A DNA stretch of 36,883 nucleotides from assembly GCA_004346645.1 (NCBI GenBank), contig SMDA01000012.1:1-36883 (forward strand), in the 5' to 3' direction. The notes under the pieces are model-generated. The model made no database searches. It was not told the DNA's origin and worked only from the letters and a program-made list of their open reading frames with translations. The position numbers were made by a program, and so were the translations under genes. The DNA is from Gulbenkiania mobilis. GTDB taxonomy: Bacteria; Pseudomonadota; Gammaproteobacteria; Burkholderiales; Chromobacteriaceae. Positions 8,333-16,474 of this stretch are shown piece after piece (within the stretch, counting starts at the first letter, position 1; each line of letters begins with the position of its first letter).

Positions 8333-10581
8333 CGGGGGCAGTGGCGGCGCCAGTAGCGGGCAGCCCGATCCCGGTAGCCTTCCACCACTGGTCCGCCCGC
8401 TTCCAGGGTCAGCGTCAGCATGCCTTGGCAATCGGTCCTGACCACCGCCACCCCGTGTGCAGCCAGCCGGCCCAGCACATCCGGATGAGGGTGCCGGTAG
8501 CGGTTCAGCGCACCGGCACTGATGATCGCCAGCCGGGGGCGCACCGCCTCCAGCCACACGCCGCTGGTCGCGGTGCGGCTGCCGTGGTGGCCGACTACCA
8601 GCACTGTACTGGCCAAGGCTGGACCATGCCGTGCCACCAAGGTGGCCTCCACCGCCGCCGGGGCGTCGCCTGGCAGCAGGACGGCTCCAGTGCGCCCCAC
8701 CACCCGCACTACGCAGCTGTGCGCGTTGTCGTCGGAAGCGCCCCCGACGGCCGGCGGCCAGAGCACCTCGAAGCGAACACCGTCCCACTGCCATGTCTGA
8801 CCCGCTACACAGCGCGTCATCGGCTGGCCAGGTGCGCTTGCGGTCTGCGCACCCCACAGCTGCCTCACGGGGAACGCAGCCAGCAGGCTGGCCGCAGCGC
8901 CATCATGATCGCTGTCGTGATGCGACAGCAGCAGGGTATCCAGCCGGCTCAAGCCCAGCCCTTGGAGCTGTGGCACCACTACCCGGCTCGCCTCTCCTGC
9001 GCCGGTGTCGTACAGCAATGCATGACGGGCGGTGCGCACCAGCACCGACAGCCCCTGCCCTACATCCAGGACCGTGACCTGCATCGTCCCCGGCAGGGGC
9101 GCAGGCGGCCGCCACAGAAACACCGGCAGCCACAACACCGCCGCCCAAAGCCGGGCCGTCCAGCCAGCCGGCAGGACGGCCCAGACCGCCCCTGCCAGCA
9201 GGGCAGGCCAGAGCGGCGCAGGCAGGCCGGGCACCGGCCAGGTGGGTAATCGGGCAAGCTGATGCAGACCCCACAGTCCCTGTTCGGCCAACCAGCCTGC
9301 CAGGACGGTGAGCCCTTCGGCAGGCACGGCGGCAGCAAGAAGCGCCAGCGGCGTCAGCAGAAAGGTGGCGAAGGGAATGGCCAGCGCGTTGGCAAGCGGA
9401 GACACGAGCGGCAACTGGCCGAACCATCCGGCCAGAAGCGGCACCGAAGCGACCGTGACCGCCCACTGCGCCTGTAACCCCCGGCGCCACCACGGTAGGC
9501 CGACCACAGCTTGCCCGCTCCAGATCAGCACCGCCACCAACCCGAATGACAGCCACACCCCAGGGGCCAGCACCGCGAAGGGGTCCGCCGTTAGCACCGC
9601 AGCCAGCGCAATCGCCCACAGGCGCAGGGGCGGTAGCGGGCGCCGCAGCAGAAGCAGGACCGCGGCCACACCCAGCATCAATACGCTACGCTGTGTCGGC
9701 ACCGAAAAGCCGGCTAGCAAGGCGTACATCAGGGCGGCGATCCAGGCCGCCACGACCACGACGGTACGGGGCGCCACGCCCGGTGGCGGAAAACGCCGCA
9801 CCAGCCGGGCAGTGAGCCAGCCGACCCATCCGGCAGCCAGCGTGATGTGCAGGCCGGAAATGCTTACGAGGTGGCTGGTGCCGGTGGCGGCAAAGTCGCG
9901 CCAGGCCGAAGACGGCAGATCGCCCTGCGCCCCCACCGTCAGCGCCCCCAACAGGCCGGCTGCAGCACTACTCTCCAGCACATGCAAAAAGCGCTGCCGT
10001 ACCCGGTCACGCAGTCGGTCGATGAACGACTGCCCATCGGCCGCATCCGCAAGACGCAGCGCCCCCTTGCGGACGGTGGCGGTGGCCAGCCACCCTTCAC
10101 TCCACATCCAGCGCTCGGCATCGAAGCCGTAGGGGTTGGCCGAAGCGGCAACCGGACGCATGCGCAGCTTCAGCTGCCAGCGGCTGCCCGCAGGCCAATG
10201 CCCACCACGGTAGTCGCTGACCAGCACCCGGCGCGGCATCCCGGCCGGCCCCTCCAGCACCTGCTCCACCTCCAGCGCGAAACGCACGCCGAACTCTCCC
10301 GGATCCGGCAGGCCCCGCACCGTGCCCACGACTTCCACCGCCGTACCCGCCGGTCCCAGAGCCTGCGCTTCGGCCAACCTTGACTCGGCCCGCCACAGGG
10401 ACCACGCCAGCGCCAGCAGGAAGGTGATGGCCAACAGGCAGCCCTGCCGCCAGGTCTTGGGACCGACACGGCGCCAGGGACACAGCATGACCGCCAGCGC
10501 CGCTACCAAGTGCCAGTCGGGCAGATGGGGCAGGAGCGAAGGCAGGGTCAGGCCGGTCAGCCAGAAGAAGAGTGCGCGCAT
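8329..10581 (-). CDS. comEC: DNA internalization channel protein ComEC/Rec2
   Basis: 750 residues, the usual length. The N-terminus is hydrophobic and includes the DUF4131-type region; the middle is the polytopic competence domain (GLHITLAAGWVGW, ISGLH); the C-terminal third is a metallo-beta-lactamase-like domain (VLDVGQGLSVLV, LSHHDSDHDGA, HHGS). ComEC carries single-stranded DNA across the inner membrane during natural transformation; the C-terminal domain is thought to degrade the other strand. The gene stands alone on the minus strand, ending 4 bases inside the response regulator. No Shine-Dalgarno precedes the ATG, and a good promoter places the transcript start at the ATG itself (see 10588-10617). 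Confidence 0.96.
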   Translation of the reverse strand: MRALFFWLTGLTLPSLLPHLPDWHLVAALAVMLCPWRRVGPKTWRQGCLLAITFLLALAWSLWRAESRLAEAQALGPAGTAVEVVGTVRGLPDPGEFGVRFALEVEQVLEGPAGMPRRVLVSDYRGGHWPAGSRWQLKLRMRPVAASANPYGFDAERWMWSEGWLATATVRKGALRLADAADGQSFIDRLRDRVRQRFLHVLESSAAAGLLGALTVGAQGDLPSSAWRDFAATGTSHLVSISGLHITLAAGWVGWLTARLVRRFPPPGVAPRTVVVVAAWIAALMYALLAGFSVPTQRSVLMLGVAAVLLLLRRPLPPLRLWAIALAAVLTADPFAVLAPGVWLSFGLVAVLIWSGQAVVGLPWWRRGLQAQWAVTVASVPLLAGWFGQLPLVSPLANALAIPFATFLLTPLALLAAAVPAEGLTVLAGWLAEQGLWGLHQLARLPTWPVPGLPAPLWPALLAGAVWAVLPAGWTARLWAAVLWLPVFLWRPPAPLPGTMQVTVLDVGQGLSVLVRTARHALLYDTGAGEASRVVVPQLQGLGLSRLDTLLLSHHDSDHDGAAASLLAAFPVRQLWGAQTASAPGQPMTRCVAGQTWQWDGVRFEVLWPPAVGGASDDNAHSCVVRVVGRTGAVLLPGDAPAAVEATLVARHGPALASTVLVVGHHGSRTATSGVWLEAVRPRLAIISAGALNRYRHPHPDVLGRLAAHGVAVVRTDCQGMLTLTLEAGGPVVEGYRDRAARYWRRHCPR

Positions 10582-10587
10582 GGGGAA

Positions 10588-10617
10588 ATTCTATGACTAC
10601 GGCATTTGAGCACTCAA
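10588..10617 (-). promoter_or_regulatory. comEC promoter, apparently giving a leaderless mRNA
   Basis: The minus strand shows -35 TTGAGT (complement of 10612-10617), an 18-base spacer and -10 TAGAAT (complement of 10588-10593). Six bases later is the A of the comEC ATG at 10581, so the predicted transcription start coincides with the start codon. The absence of any ribosome-binding site before the ATG agrees with a leaderless message. It is a prediction from spacing only. Confidence 0.45.
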
Positions 10618-10642
10618 CCGCTCCATGCCCTGCTCGGGGCGA

Positions 10643-10651
10643 TGCTACACT
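10643..10651 (+). promoter_or_regulatory. Extended -10 promoter of yqhA
   Basis: TGCTACACT is an extended -10 (TGn plus TACACT) about 55 bases upstream of the yqhA ATG. No good -35 lies at the usual distance, as is common with extended -10 promoters. It is back to back with the comEC promoter in the 123-base divergent gap. Confidence 0.4.
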
Positions 10652-10704
10652 TCGGTCGGGCCCGACCCAAAGGCGCGCCCACCGCAACAACCGCAGGAAA
10701 CGAC

Positions 10705-11196
10705 ATGGTAGAAAAGCTGCTCGAACGACTGATGTATGCCTCGCGCTGGATCCTCGCCCCTATCTATCTCGGGCTCAGCCTCACACTGGTGGCGCTGGGC
10801 ATCAAGTTCTTCCAGGAACTGGCGCATGTGCTGCCCAATATCCTCACTGTGGCCGAGGCCGACCTCATCCTCGTGGTGCTATCCCTGATCGACATCTCGC
10901 TCGTCGGCGGCCTGATCGTGATGGTGATGCTGTCCAGCTACGAGAACTTCGTGTCGCGTATCGACTTCGACGAGGACAGTGAGAAGCTGGGCTGGCTCGG
11001 CAAGATGGACTCCACGAGCCTGAAGAACAAGGTTGCCGCCTCGATCGTGGCGATCTCGTCCATTCACCTGCTCAAGCTGTTCATGAACGCCAGCAACGTC
11101 CCCAATGACAAACTGCTGTGGTACGTCATCATCCACCTCACCTTCGTGCTGTCCGCCTTTGTGATGGGCATGCTCGACAAGATGACCAAGCACTGA
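10705..11196 (+). CDS. yqhA: YqhA/UPF0114 family inner-membrane protein
   Basis: 163 residues with several hydrophobic helices ([39 protein letters not shown], and two near the C-terminus). The opening [18 protein letters not shown] and the segment [12 protein letters not shown] are typical of the YqhA/TIGR00645 family of small inner-membrane proteins. The biochemical function is not established. The frame extends to 10606, but AGGAAA eight bases before ATG 10705 and the family's usual N-terminus fix the start. It is followed after three bases by rsmJ, so the two are likely co-transcribed. Confidence 0.9.
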   Translation: MVEKLLERLMYASRWILAPIYLGLSLTLVALGIKFFQELAHVLPNILTVAEADLILVVLSLIDISLVGGLIVMVMLSSYENFVSRIDFDEDSEKLGWLGKMDSTSLKNKVAASIVAISSIHLLKLFMNASNVPNDKLLWYVIIHLTFVLSAFVMGMLDKMTKH

Positions 11197-11199
11197 CCG

Positions 11200-12000
11200 A
11201 TGACCTTTCCCCTCTACTGCGCCGAACCTGCGCGACGCGATACCGCCCGCCACCTTGCAGAACGTTTCGGACTGGAACCGGTACGCCAGCGTCCAGAAGC
11301 CGGCTACTGGCTGGAGCTGGGGCCGGAGCGACTGGAGCTGGTCACCACCGGCCGGCATGGCGCGGTCTATGCCGAATTCGTGGAAGGCGCCGCGCGTCAC
11401 CGACGCGAGCAGGGCGGCGGACGCGGCCAGCCGGTGGCCAAGGCCATCGGTCTCAAGGGCGCGCGCGTGCTGCCCCGGGTGGTGGATGCCACCGCCGGGC
11501 TGGGGGGCGACAGCTTCGTGCTGGCCAGCCTGGGCTGTACTGTCACCCTCTTGGAGCGCTCGCCGGTGGCCGCCGCCCTGCTGTACGACGCGCTGGAGCG
11601 CGCCCGTGTTCATCCGGACACCGTGGAGATCGCCGCACGCATGACGCTGGTGCACGACGACGCTATCCGCTGGTTGGCCGAAACGGCCACCCGGCCCGCG
11701 GCTGAGCGGCCAGAGGTGGTTTTCGTGGATCCGATGTTTCCTGATACCGACAAGAAGAGCGCGGCCGCCAAGAAGGGCATGCAGGCCTTCCAGCAGGTGA
11801 TCGGCGACGACCTGGACAGCACCGCACTCCTGGCCTGCGCTCTGGAGGCCGCCACGGTGCGGGTGGTGGTCAAACGCCCGCTGCGCGGCCCGGCGATCGA
11901 GGGCGTGCGGCCTTCCGCGGTGCTGGAAGGCAAGTCCACCCGTTTCGATCTCTACGTCATCCGGGCGCTGCGCCCGGCAGGGGCAGCGGATGCACCCTAA
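11200..12000 (+). CDS. rsmJ: 16S rRNA (guanine-1516-N2)-methyltransferase RsmJ
   Basis: 266 residues. RsmJ (YhiQ) methylates G1516 (E. coli numbering) of 16S rRNA using S-adenosylmethionine. Diagnostic blocks are the SAM motif VVDATAGLGGDSF, the acidic residue in LLERSP, and the catalytic-loop equivalent FVDPMFPDTDKKSA with KKGMQAFQQ, closely matching the family pattern. It lies three bases after yqhA and overlaps the next small gene by 11 bases. No strong ribosome site is seen, so translation may be coupled to yqhA. Confidence 0.94.
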   Translation: MTFPLYCAEPARRDTARHLAERFGLEPVRQRPEAGYWLELGPERLELVTTGRHGAVYAEFVEGAARHRREQGGGRGQPVAKAIGLKGARVLPRVVDATAGLGGDSFVLASLGCTVTLLERSPVAAALLYDALERARVHPDTVEIAARMTLVHDDAIRWLAETATRPAAERPEVVFVDPMFPDTDKKSAAAKKGMQAFQQVIGDDLDSTALLACALEAATVRVVVKRPLRGPAIEGVRPSAVLEGKSTRFDLYVIRALRPAGAADAP

Positions 12001-12298
12001 GGCCCGCACCGGTCGCTCCCTGTCGCGTCCAGCACGGTGGACCGCCCTGCTCTTCGGGCTCGGGCTGATGGTGCTGGGCGCGCTGGCGGCGATCACCGCA
12101 CGCTACGCCGGGCGCACACGTACCGGCCAGGCAGTGCTGTTGCTCGATGGCGATGCAGTGTCCACCGGACTGGGCCTCATGGCCTTCGGCGTGGCGCTGT
12201 TTGCCTTCTGGGCGCGCCGGCCGGCTGTGGCCGGTGCCTGGATGGGGGTGTGGATGGTGCTTGGCGTGCTGCTGATGCTGGCCCCGGCGTGGCGCTAA
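11990..12298 (+). CDS. Small three-helix membrane protein of unknown function
   Basis: 102 residues; I do not recognise a family. After a basic N-terminus ([13 protein letters not shown]) there are three predicted membrane helices at about residues 18-40, 58-75 and 80-99, joined by short loops. The ATG overlaps the end of rsmJ by 11 bases and is preceded by AGGGG at good spacing, so it is probably translationally coupled. Codon use resembles the neighbours, supporting that it is real. Confidence 0.65.
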   Translation: MHPKARTGRSLSRPARWTALLFGLGLMVLGALAAITARYAGRTRTGQAVLLLDGDAVSTGLGLMAFGVALFAFWARRPAVAGAWMGVWMVLGVLLMLAPAWR

Positions 12299-12310
12299 GC
12301 GGCGCCCTGA

Positions 12311-12339
12311 TCGACAAAACCGGGCCCGGCCGGTATTCT
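12311..12339 (+). promoter_or_regulatory. Promoter of the Na+/H+ antiporter gene
   Basis: -35 TCGACA (12311-12316), a 17-base spacer and -10 TATTCT (12334-12339). The predicted start near 12346 gives a leader of about 35 bases that ends in the palindrome at 12368-12381. Confidence 0.5.
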
Positions 12340-12367
12340 CCGCCCCTTTTCCCTTGCAAATCATACC

Positions 12368-12381
12368 TTTGTATATACAAA
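12368..12381. promoter_or_regulatory. Perfect palindrome TTTGTATATACAAA at the antiporter start codon; candidate operator
   Basis: A 14-bp perfect palindrome whose last base is the A of the antiporter ATG. It occupies the place where a Shine-Dalgarno should be; none is visible. The TTGTATA..TATACAA pattern resembles operators of GntR-family repressors. A bound protein would block both elongation and, at RNA level, a weak hairpin could affect initiation. No GntR gene is in the window. Confidence 0.45.
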
Positions 12382-13694
12382 TGAACGCCGTCTTCCTTGC
12401 TGTCGCCGTCATGCTGGGGCTGTCGCTTGCACGCACCCATGTTGTCATCAGCCTCCTGATCGGGGCGCTTGTCGGCGGGTTGGCAGGTGGCCTGTCGCTG
12501 GCCAAAACCCTGGCCGCCTTCAACACCGGGCTGACCGGAGGCGCGTCGGTGGCGCTGTCGTACGCGATGCTGGGCGCCTTTGCGCTGGCAATCGCCAAAT
12601 CCGGCCTGCCGCATGTGGTGGCCGACTTGGCGGTGAAGCGACTGGAATCCAGTCGGGGCCAGACACGTCTCAAATGGATGCTGATCGGCCTGTTGGCGGT
12701 GGCGAGCGTGATGAGTCAGAACCTGGTACCGATCCACATCGCCTTCATCCCGCTGCTGGTGCCGCCGCTGCTGTACGTGATGGCACGCCTACAGCTGGAC
12801 CGTCGTCTGGTGGCGTGCGTGCTGACCTTCGGCCTGACCACGCCCTACATGCTGTTCCCGGTGGGGTTTGGCGACATCTTTCTCAAACAGATCCTGCTGG
12901 GCAACATCACCAAGGCGGGCATGGATGTCTCCGGTGTGAACGTAATGCACGCCATGGCGATTCCGGCGGCGGGCATGGTGCTGGGCCTGCTGCTGGCGGT
13001 GTTCGTCAGCTACCGTCGACCGCGCCATTACGTGCTGGGAAAGATTGAGAACGCCGAGCGCACCCACACACACGTCAGCCGACGCTCGCTGCTGACGGCG
13101 CTGTTCGCCATCGGCGCGGCCTTTGCCGTGCAGCTCTATACCGATTCGATGATCATGGGGGCCCTGCTGGGCTTTCTGGTGTTTCTGGCCACCGGCGTGG
13201 TGCGCTGGCGCGAGGCGGATGGCGTGTTCAACGAAGGCATGAAGATGATGGCGATGATCGGCTTCATCATGATCACCGCCCAGGGATTTGCCGAAGTGCT
13301 CAAGGCTACCGGCGAGGTGGAGGGCCTGGTACACGCTTCGGCCGACCTGTTCGCCGGCAACCGCGGCATGGCCGCGTTCGCGATGCTGCTGGTGGGGCTG
13401 CTGGTGACCATGGGCATCGGCTCTTCGTTCTCCACCGTGCCGATCATCGCCGCCATCTATGTGCCGCTGTGCCTGCAGCTGGGCTTCTCGCCGCTGGCCA
13501 CAGTCTCGATCATCGGCACCGCCGGCGCGCTGGGCGATGCCGGTTCGCCGGCCTCCGATTCTACGCTCGGCCCCACGGCCGGGCTGAACGTGGATGGTCA
13601 GCACGACCATATCCGCGACACTACCCTTCCCACCTTCCTGCACTACAACCTGCCCTTGATGGCGGCAGGCTGGATCGCAGCGATGGTGCTCTAA
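12381..13694 (+). CDS. YuiF-type Na+/H+ antiporter family protein
   Basis: 437 residues, about 11-12 hydrophobic segments. The N-terminus ([20 protein letters not shown]) and [19 protein letters not shown] match the Na_H_antiport_2 plus Na_H_antiporter two-domain family (YuiF type), inner-membrane carriers proposed to exchange Na+ or organic cations for protons. C-terminal [23 protein letters not shown] is the conserved discontinuous-helix region. Substrate cannot be read from sequence. The frame opens at TTG 12354, but homology starts at ATG 12381, which has no visible ribosome site and is overlapped by a palindrome. Confidence 0.88.
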   Translation: MNAVFLAVAVMLGLSLARTHVVISLLIGALVGGLAGGLSLAKTLAAFNTGLTGGASVALSYAMLGAFALAIAKSGLPHVVADLAVKRLESSRGQTRLKWMLIGLLAVASVMSQNLVPIHIAFIPLLVPPLLYVMARLQLDRRLVACVLTFGLTTPYMLFPVGFGDIFLKQILLGNITKAGMDVSGVNVMHAMAIPAAGMVLGLLLAVFVSYRRPRHYVLGKIENAERTHTHVSRRSLLTALFAIGAAFAVQLYTDSMIMGALLGFLVFLATGVVRWREADGVFNEGMKMMAMIGFIMITAQGFAEVLKATGEVEGLVHASADLFAGNRGMAAFAMLLVGLLVTMGIGSSFSTVPIIAAIYVPLCLQLGFSPLATVSIIGTAGALGDAGSPASDSTLGPTAGLNVDGQHDHIRDTTLPTFLHYNLPLMAAGWIAAMVL

Positions 13695-13710
13695 GCTTCG
13701 GAGACGCGCC

Positions 13711-14376
13711 ATGAGATATCCCGCTCCACTTGCTTTGGCCCAGGCCGTTGCACCGCTACTGGCGGGGCTCGGCTGGGGAATTGGCGGCAGCACCCTGCTG
13801 TACCGGCTGGGGCTGGAAGCAGACCCACAGGACCTGGACCTGGACCTGGTGGTGCAGCCTACGGCATTCGCCGAGGCCGAACAGCGCCTGCTGGCCATGC
13901 TGGAACCGCTGCCCCGTCCGCCGCACCCACGCAACCGCACCGAACACTTTGCGCGCTTTGTGGCCGATGACGGCACCCGGCTCGACCTGATGGCGGGGAT
14001 CGCGGTGTCGACCCCGGCGGGGGTACAAGGCTGGACATTCGATCCAGGCCGCGTGGAGCGCGACGGCGCGCTCGCGTGGATGCACCCCGAAGACTGGCTG
14101 GAGCTCTATCGTCTGTTCGACCGGCCCTACCGGGTGGTGCAACTGGAGCAGTGGCTGTCTGCGCGCGACACCCGACAACGGGCCGAAGCGCTGGAAGTGC
14201 GGCTGGCCTGGTTGGACGACACTCTGGACAGCCTCAGCCGGACGGTGGCGCGCCAGCAGCAGGAGATCGACCTGCTGCAGGAGCAGTTGCGCGTGCTTTA
14301 CCGCCAGCTGCAGCAGGGGCCGGACCAGAGTGGCTCGCCGCTGTCGCTGCGCGACGAAGTGCCCCCCCACTACTGA
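13711..14376 (+). CDS. Nucleotidyltransferase-like protein fused to SlyX
   Basis: 221 residues in one uninterrupted frame. Residues about 15-150 look like a minimal nucleotidyltransferase of the MNT/AbiEii-like fold: GWGIGGSTLLYRLG, then QDLDLDLVVQP with Asp41/43/45 and a third acidic candidate at Asp92 (RLDLMAG). Residues about 159-221 match SlyX, a small coiled-coil protein of unclear function: LEVRLAWLDDTLDSLSRTV, heptads, and the hallmark C-terminus ending PPHY. SlyX is normally a separate protein of about 70 residues. No in-frame ATG precedes the SlyX part; only GTG codons are available. The gene starts 16 bases after the antiporter, preceded by GGAGA. Substrate of the transferase domain is unknown. 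Confidence 0.82.
   Translation: MRYPAPLALAQAVAPLLAGLGWGIGGSTLLYRLGLEADPQDLDLDLVVQPTAFAEAEQRLLAMLEPLPRPPHPRNRTEHFARFVADDGTRLDLMAGIAVSTPAGVQGWTFDPGRVERDGALAWMHPEDWLELYRLFDRPYRVVQLEQWLSARDTRQRAEALEVRLAWLDDTLDSLSRTVARQQQEIDLLQEQLRVLYRQLQQGPDQSGSPLSLRDEVPPHY
13832..13849 (+). repeat. Short tandem GACCTG-type repeat within the nucleotidyltransferase motif
   Basis: The hexamer GGACCT is repeated three times in tandem and encodes the DLDLDL acidic motif. Because the unit is six bases, slippage would add or remove two residues (Asp-Leu) without changing frame. Confidence 0.6.
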
Positions 14377-14377
14377 G

Positions 14378-14410
14378 GCCTCCGGCCCCCGAGATCGGCC
14401 CGAGGCTTTC
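14378..14410 (+). terminator. Weak terminator-like hairpin after the SlyX fusion gene
   Basis: An imperfect stem GCCTCCGGCC / GGCCCGAGGC followed by TTTC, starting a base after the stop codon. The stem has mismatches and the T-run is short, so termination is uncertain. It lies in the 211-base convergent gap before acr3; the rest of the gap holds one uptake-like repeat and no gene that I can support. Confidence 0.3.
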
Positions 14411-14539
14411 GCCGCGCGGTCCGTGTCGGAGAAGTGGAACACCTGCCGACCGGCTTGCCGTGCCCCCGGCCACCCAATCAAACCGCCCAGCCCACCTGGC
14501 CGCCCTTACACCCCCACGCCAGCGCTACCGCAGGCGGAA

Positions 14540-14550
14540 GGTTGGCCGAA
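14540..14550 (+). repeat. Uptake-sequence-like repeat GGTTGGCCGAA, intergenic copy
   Basis: Extended form GAAGGTTGGCCGAAAGC in the gap between two convergent genes. The position is outside coding sequence and matches the copy at 3520-3534 over AAGGTTGGCCGAAA. Confidence 0.6.
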
Positions 14551-14587
14551 AGCGGCGGGCGCGGCCCGTCTGAGGGGGGACGCGTGC

Positions 14588-15658
14588 TCAGGTCAACGGC
14601 GCACGGGCAGCGTACCAAGGGCGGCTGCGATTAACGATCGCCACCACAGACAGCATGACCGGCACCTCGATCAGCACGCCGACCACCGTAGCCAAGGCTG
14701 CCCCACTCTCGAAACCGAACAGGGCAATCGCCGTGGCCACCGCCAGCTCAAAGAAATTACTGGCCCCGATCAGCGCCGAAGGGCCGGCTACACAGTGCGC
14801 CACCTTCAGATGCCGGTTAAGCCAGTACGCCAGAAGGGCATTGAAGTACACCTGGATCACGATCGGCACGGCCAAGAGCACGATCACACGCGGCTGGGCC
14901 AGGATCTGGGGCCCCTGAAAGGCGAACAGCAGCACCAGCGTCAGCAGCAGGGCGGCCAGCGATGCCGGGCCCACCCGCTGCATTGCCGCATCCAGCCGCG
15001 CCCGCCCTCCCCGAGCCATCAGTAGCCGCCGCAAGAGCTGGCTGAGGATGACCGGCACCACGATGAAAAGCAGCACCGAAACCGCCAGCGTGTCCCACGG
15101 TACCACGATGCGCGACAGGCCGAGCAGCAGCCCCACCAGCGGGGCGAACGCCACCAGCATGATGGCGTCGTTGAGAGCGACCTGGCTCAGGGTGAAGGTT
15201 GCATCGCCACGGCACAGCCCGCTCCATACGAACACCATGGCCGTGCAGGGGGCAGCGGCCAGCAGGATCAGACCGGCGATGTAGCTGTCGATCTGTTCGG
15301 CGGGCAGCCACGGGGCAAACAGATGGCGCACGAACACCCAGCCCAGCAGGGCCATGGAAAAGGGTTTGACCAGCCAGTTGACCCCTAACGTCACCCCGAT
15401 TCCGCGCGCATGCCGTCCCACCTGTTGCAAGGCAGCAAAGTCCACCTTGGCCAGCATGGGGATGATCATCAGCCAGATCAGTACCGCCACGGGTAGGTTG
15501 ACCTCGGCCAGCTTCATCCGGCCCAGCCCCTGAAAGAAATCGGGCGCCACACGCCCCAGCAGCACGCCTGCGATGATGCAGCCTAGCACCCACCAGGTGA
15601 GGTTGCGCTCGAACATCCCCATGCCGGCCGCCGCCGGTTCCGACCGCATCTTTTTCAT
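14588..15658 (-). CDS. acr3: Arsenite efflux transporter, ACR3 family
   Basis: 356 residues with about ten membrane helices. ACR3 carriers export arsenite, As(III), across the inner membrane using the proton gradient. The conserved helix-4 cysteine motif is present (AAPCTAMVFVWS), as are LTWWVLGCIIAGVLLG, NWLVKPFSMALLGW and LSQVALNDAIM. It is the last gene of the ars cluster and its ATG overlaps the arsC stop by four bases, so it is translationally coupled. Some annotations call this protein ArsB, but it is the ACR3 and not the E. coli ArsB family. Confidence 0.94.
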   Translation of the reverse strand: MKKMRSEPAAAGMGMFERNLTWWVLGCIIAGVLLGRVAPDFFQGLGRMKLAEVNLPVAVLIWLMIIPMLAKVDFAALQQVGRHARGIGVTLGVNWLVKPFSMALLGWVFVRHLFAPWLPAEQIDSYIAGLILLAAAPCTAMVFVWSGLCRGDATFTLSQVALNDAIMLVAFAPLVGLLLGLSRIVVPWDTLAVSVLLFIVVPVILSQLLRRLLMARGGRARLDAAMQRVGPASLAALLLTLVLLFAFQGPQILAQPRVIVLLAVPIVIQVYFNALLAYWLNRHLKVAHCVAGPSALIGASNFFELAVATAIALFGFESGAALATVVGVLIEVPVMLSVVAIVNRSRPWYAARAPLT

Positions 15659-16146
15659 CGTGTGCCGATCTCGCGCAGGGCCTGCTCCAGCGCGGGCGCG
15701 TCCATGGTCTCCACCGGCAAGGCCGTCAGGGCTTCGACGCGGGCGCGCAGCAGCGCATACGCCCTCTCGAACGCCGCCAGCCGGTCCACCTCGCTGCCCG
15801 TTGCCGCGGCCGGATCATCCACGCCCCAATGGCCGCGTAGCGGCTGGCCCCGCCAGATGGGACAGGCTTCGCCCGCAGCGCTGCTGCACACGGTGATCAC
15901 GATGTCGATTGATGGTGCATCGGCAGCGGCAAAGGTCGACCAGCTCTTGCTGACGTAGCCTTCGCTCGCAAGCCCGTGGGCGGCCAGCGTGCGCAAGGCT
16001 AGGGGATGCACGTGCCCGGTGGGCTGGCTGCCGGCACTGTAGGCGCGAAAGCGCCCCCGGCCGAGATGGTTGAAGAGGGCTTCGCCCAGAATGCTGCGTG
16101 CGGAGTTGCCGGTGCACAGGACGAGCACGGTCAGGGGCAAGTTCAT
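15655..16146 (-). CDS. arsC: Arsenate reductase, thioredoxin-coupled low-molecular-weight phosphatase type
   Basis: 163 residues. Reduces arsenate to arsenite in the cytoplasm for export by ACR3. The N-terminal P-loop CTGNSARS holds nucleophile Cys11, and the further cysteines Cys87 and Cys95 (VCSSAAGEAC) fit the three-cysteine relay of thioredoxin-linked ArsC (S. aureus pI258 type) rather than the glutaredoxin type. The acid-loop Asp is in WGVDDP. AAGGAAG precedes the ATG. It overlaps acr3 by four bases and is separated from arsR by about 330 bases that contain a possible small gene. Confidence 0.94.
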   Translation of the reverse strand: MNLPLTVLVLCTGNSARSILGEALFNHLGRGRFRAYSAGSQPTGHVHPLALRTLAAHGLASEGYVSKSWSTFAAADAPSIDIVITVCSSAAGEACPIWRGQPLRGHWGVDDPAAATGSEVDRLAAFERAYALLRARVEALTALPVETMDAPALEQALREIGTR

Positions 16147-16274
16147 GGCTTCCTTCTTTCTTTAGCGCGAAACGAGGGTTTCGATGTTCTTAAGGCCGGT
16201 GAGGCCGACACATGAGGGCGCGGTCTGTGGCACGCTCTACGGTAAGCCCGCCGGGTCGGCCCACGTCCGGTTCG

Positions 16275-16463
16275 TCAGGGCCAGCCGCTGCATGCCCGGC
16301 GCAGGCCCATCGGCCGGCAGAGGCAGGGGAAAGCCGGATCGGTCAGCACCCAGACGGCCTCGCCCTCACCCAGACGGATACGTGGACTGTCCCGCTGCAC
16401 GGTATAGAAAGGCGCTGCATGGGCCGGCGCGGGGGCGACAACATCCAGAGGGCGACGTTTCAA
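16275..16463 (-). CDS. Possible small cysteine-containing protein between arsR and arsC
   Basis: A 62-residue frame from a TTG start, 11 bases after the arsR stop and preceded by AAGGG at seven bases, so coupled translation is possible. It is basic at the start (KRRP), has a mid segment FYTVQRDSPRIRL and GEAVWVLTDP, and ends with PCLCRPMGLRRACSGWP, three cysteines in 12 residues. Codon third positions are G/C-rich like real genes here. I recognise no family. The frame also continues upstream into arsR in another phase (to 16619), but that part is a shadow of arsR. It could bind As(III), but that is speculation from the cysteines and the location. Confidence 0.4.
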   Translation of the reverse strand: MKRRPLDVVAPAPAHAAPFYTVQRDSPRIRLGEGEAVWVLTDPAFPCLCRPMGLRRACSGWP

Positions 16464-16474
16464 TCGCAGGCCCT

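Noticed and set aside
12789-13976. 395-residue minus-strand frame opposite the antiporter and fusion gene
   Set aside because: Low-complexity His/Gln/Arg-rich translation, no start signals; shadow.
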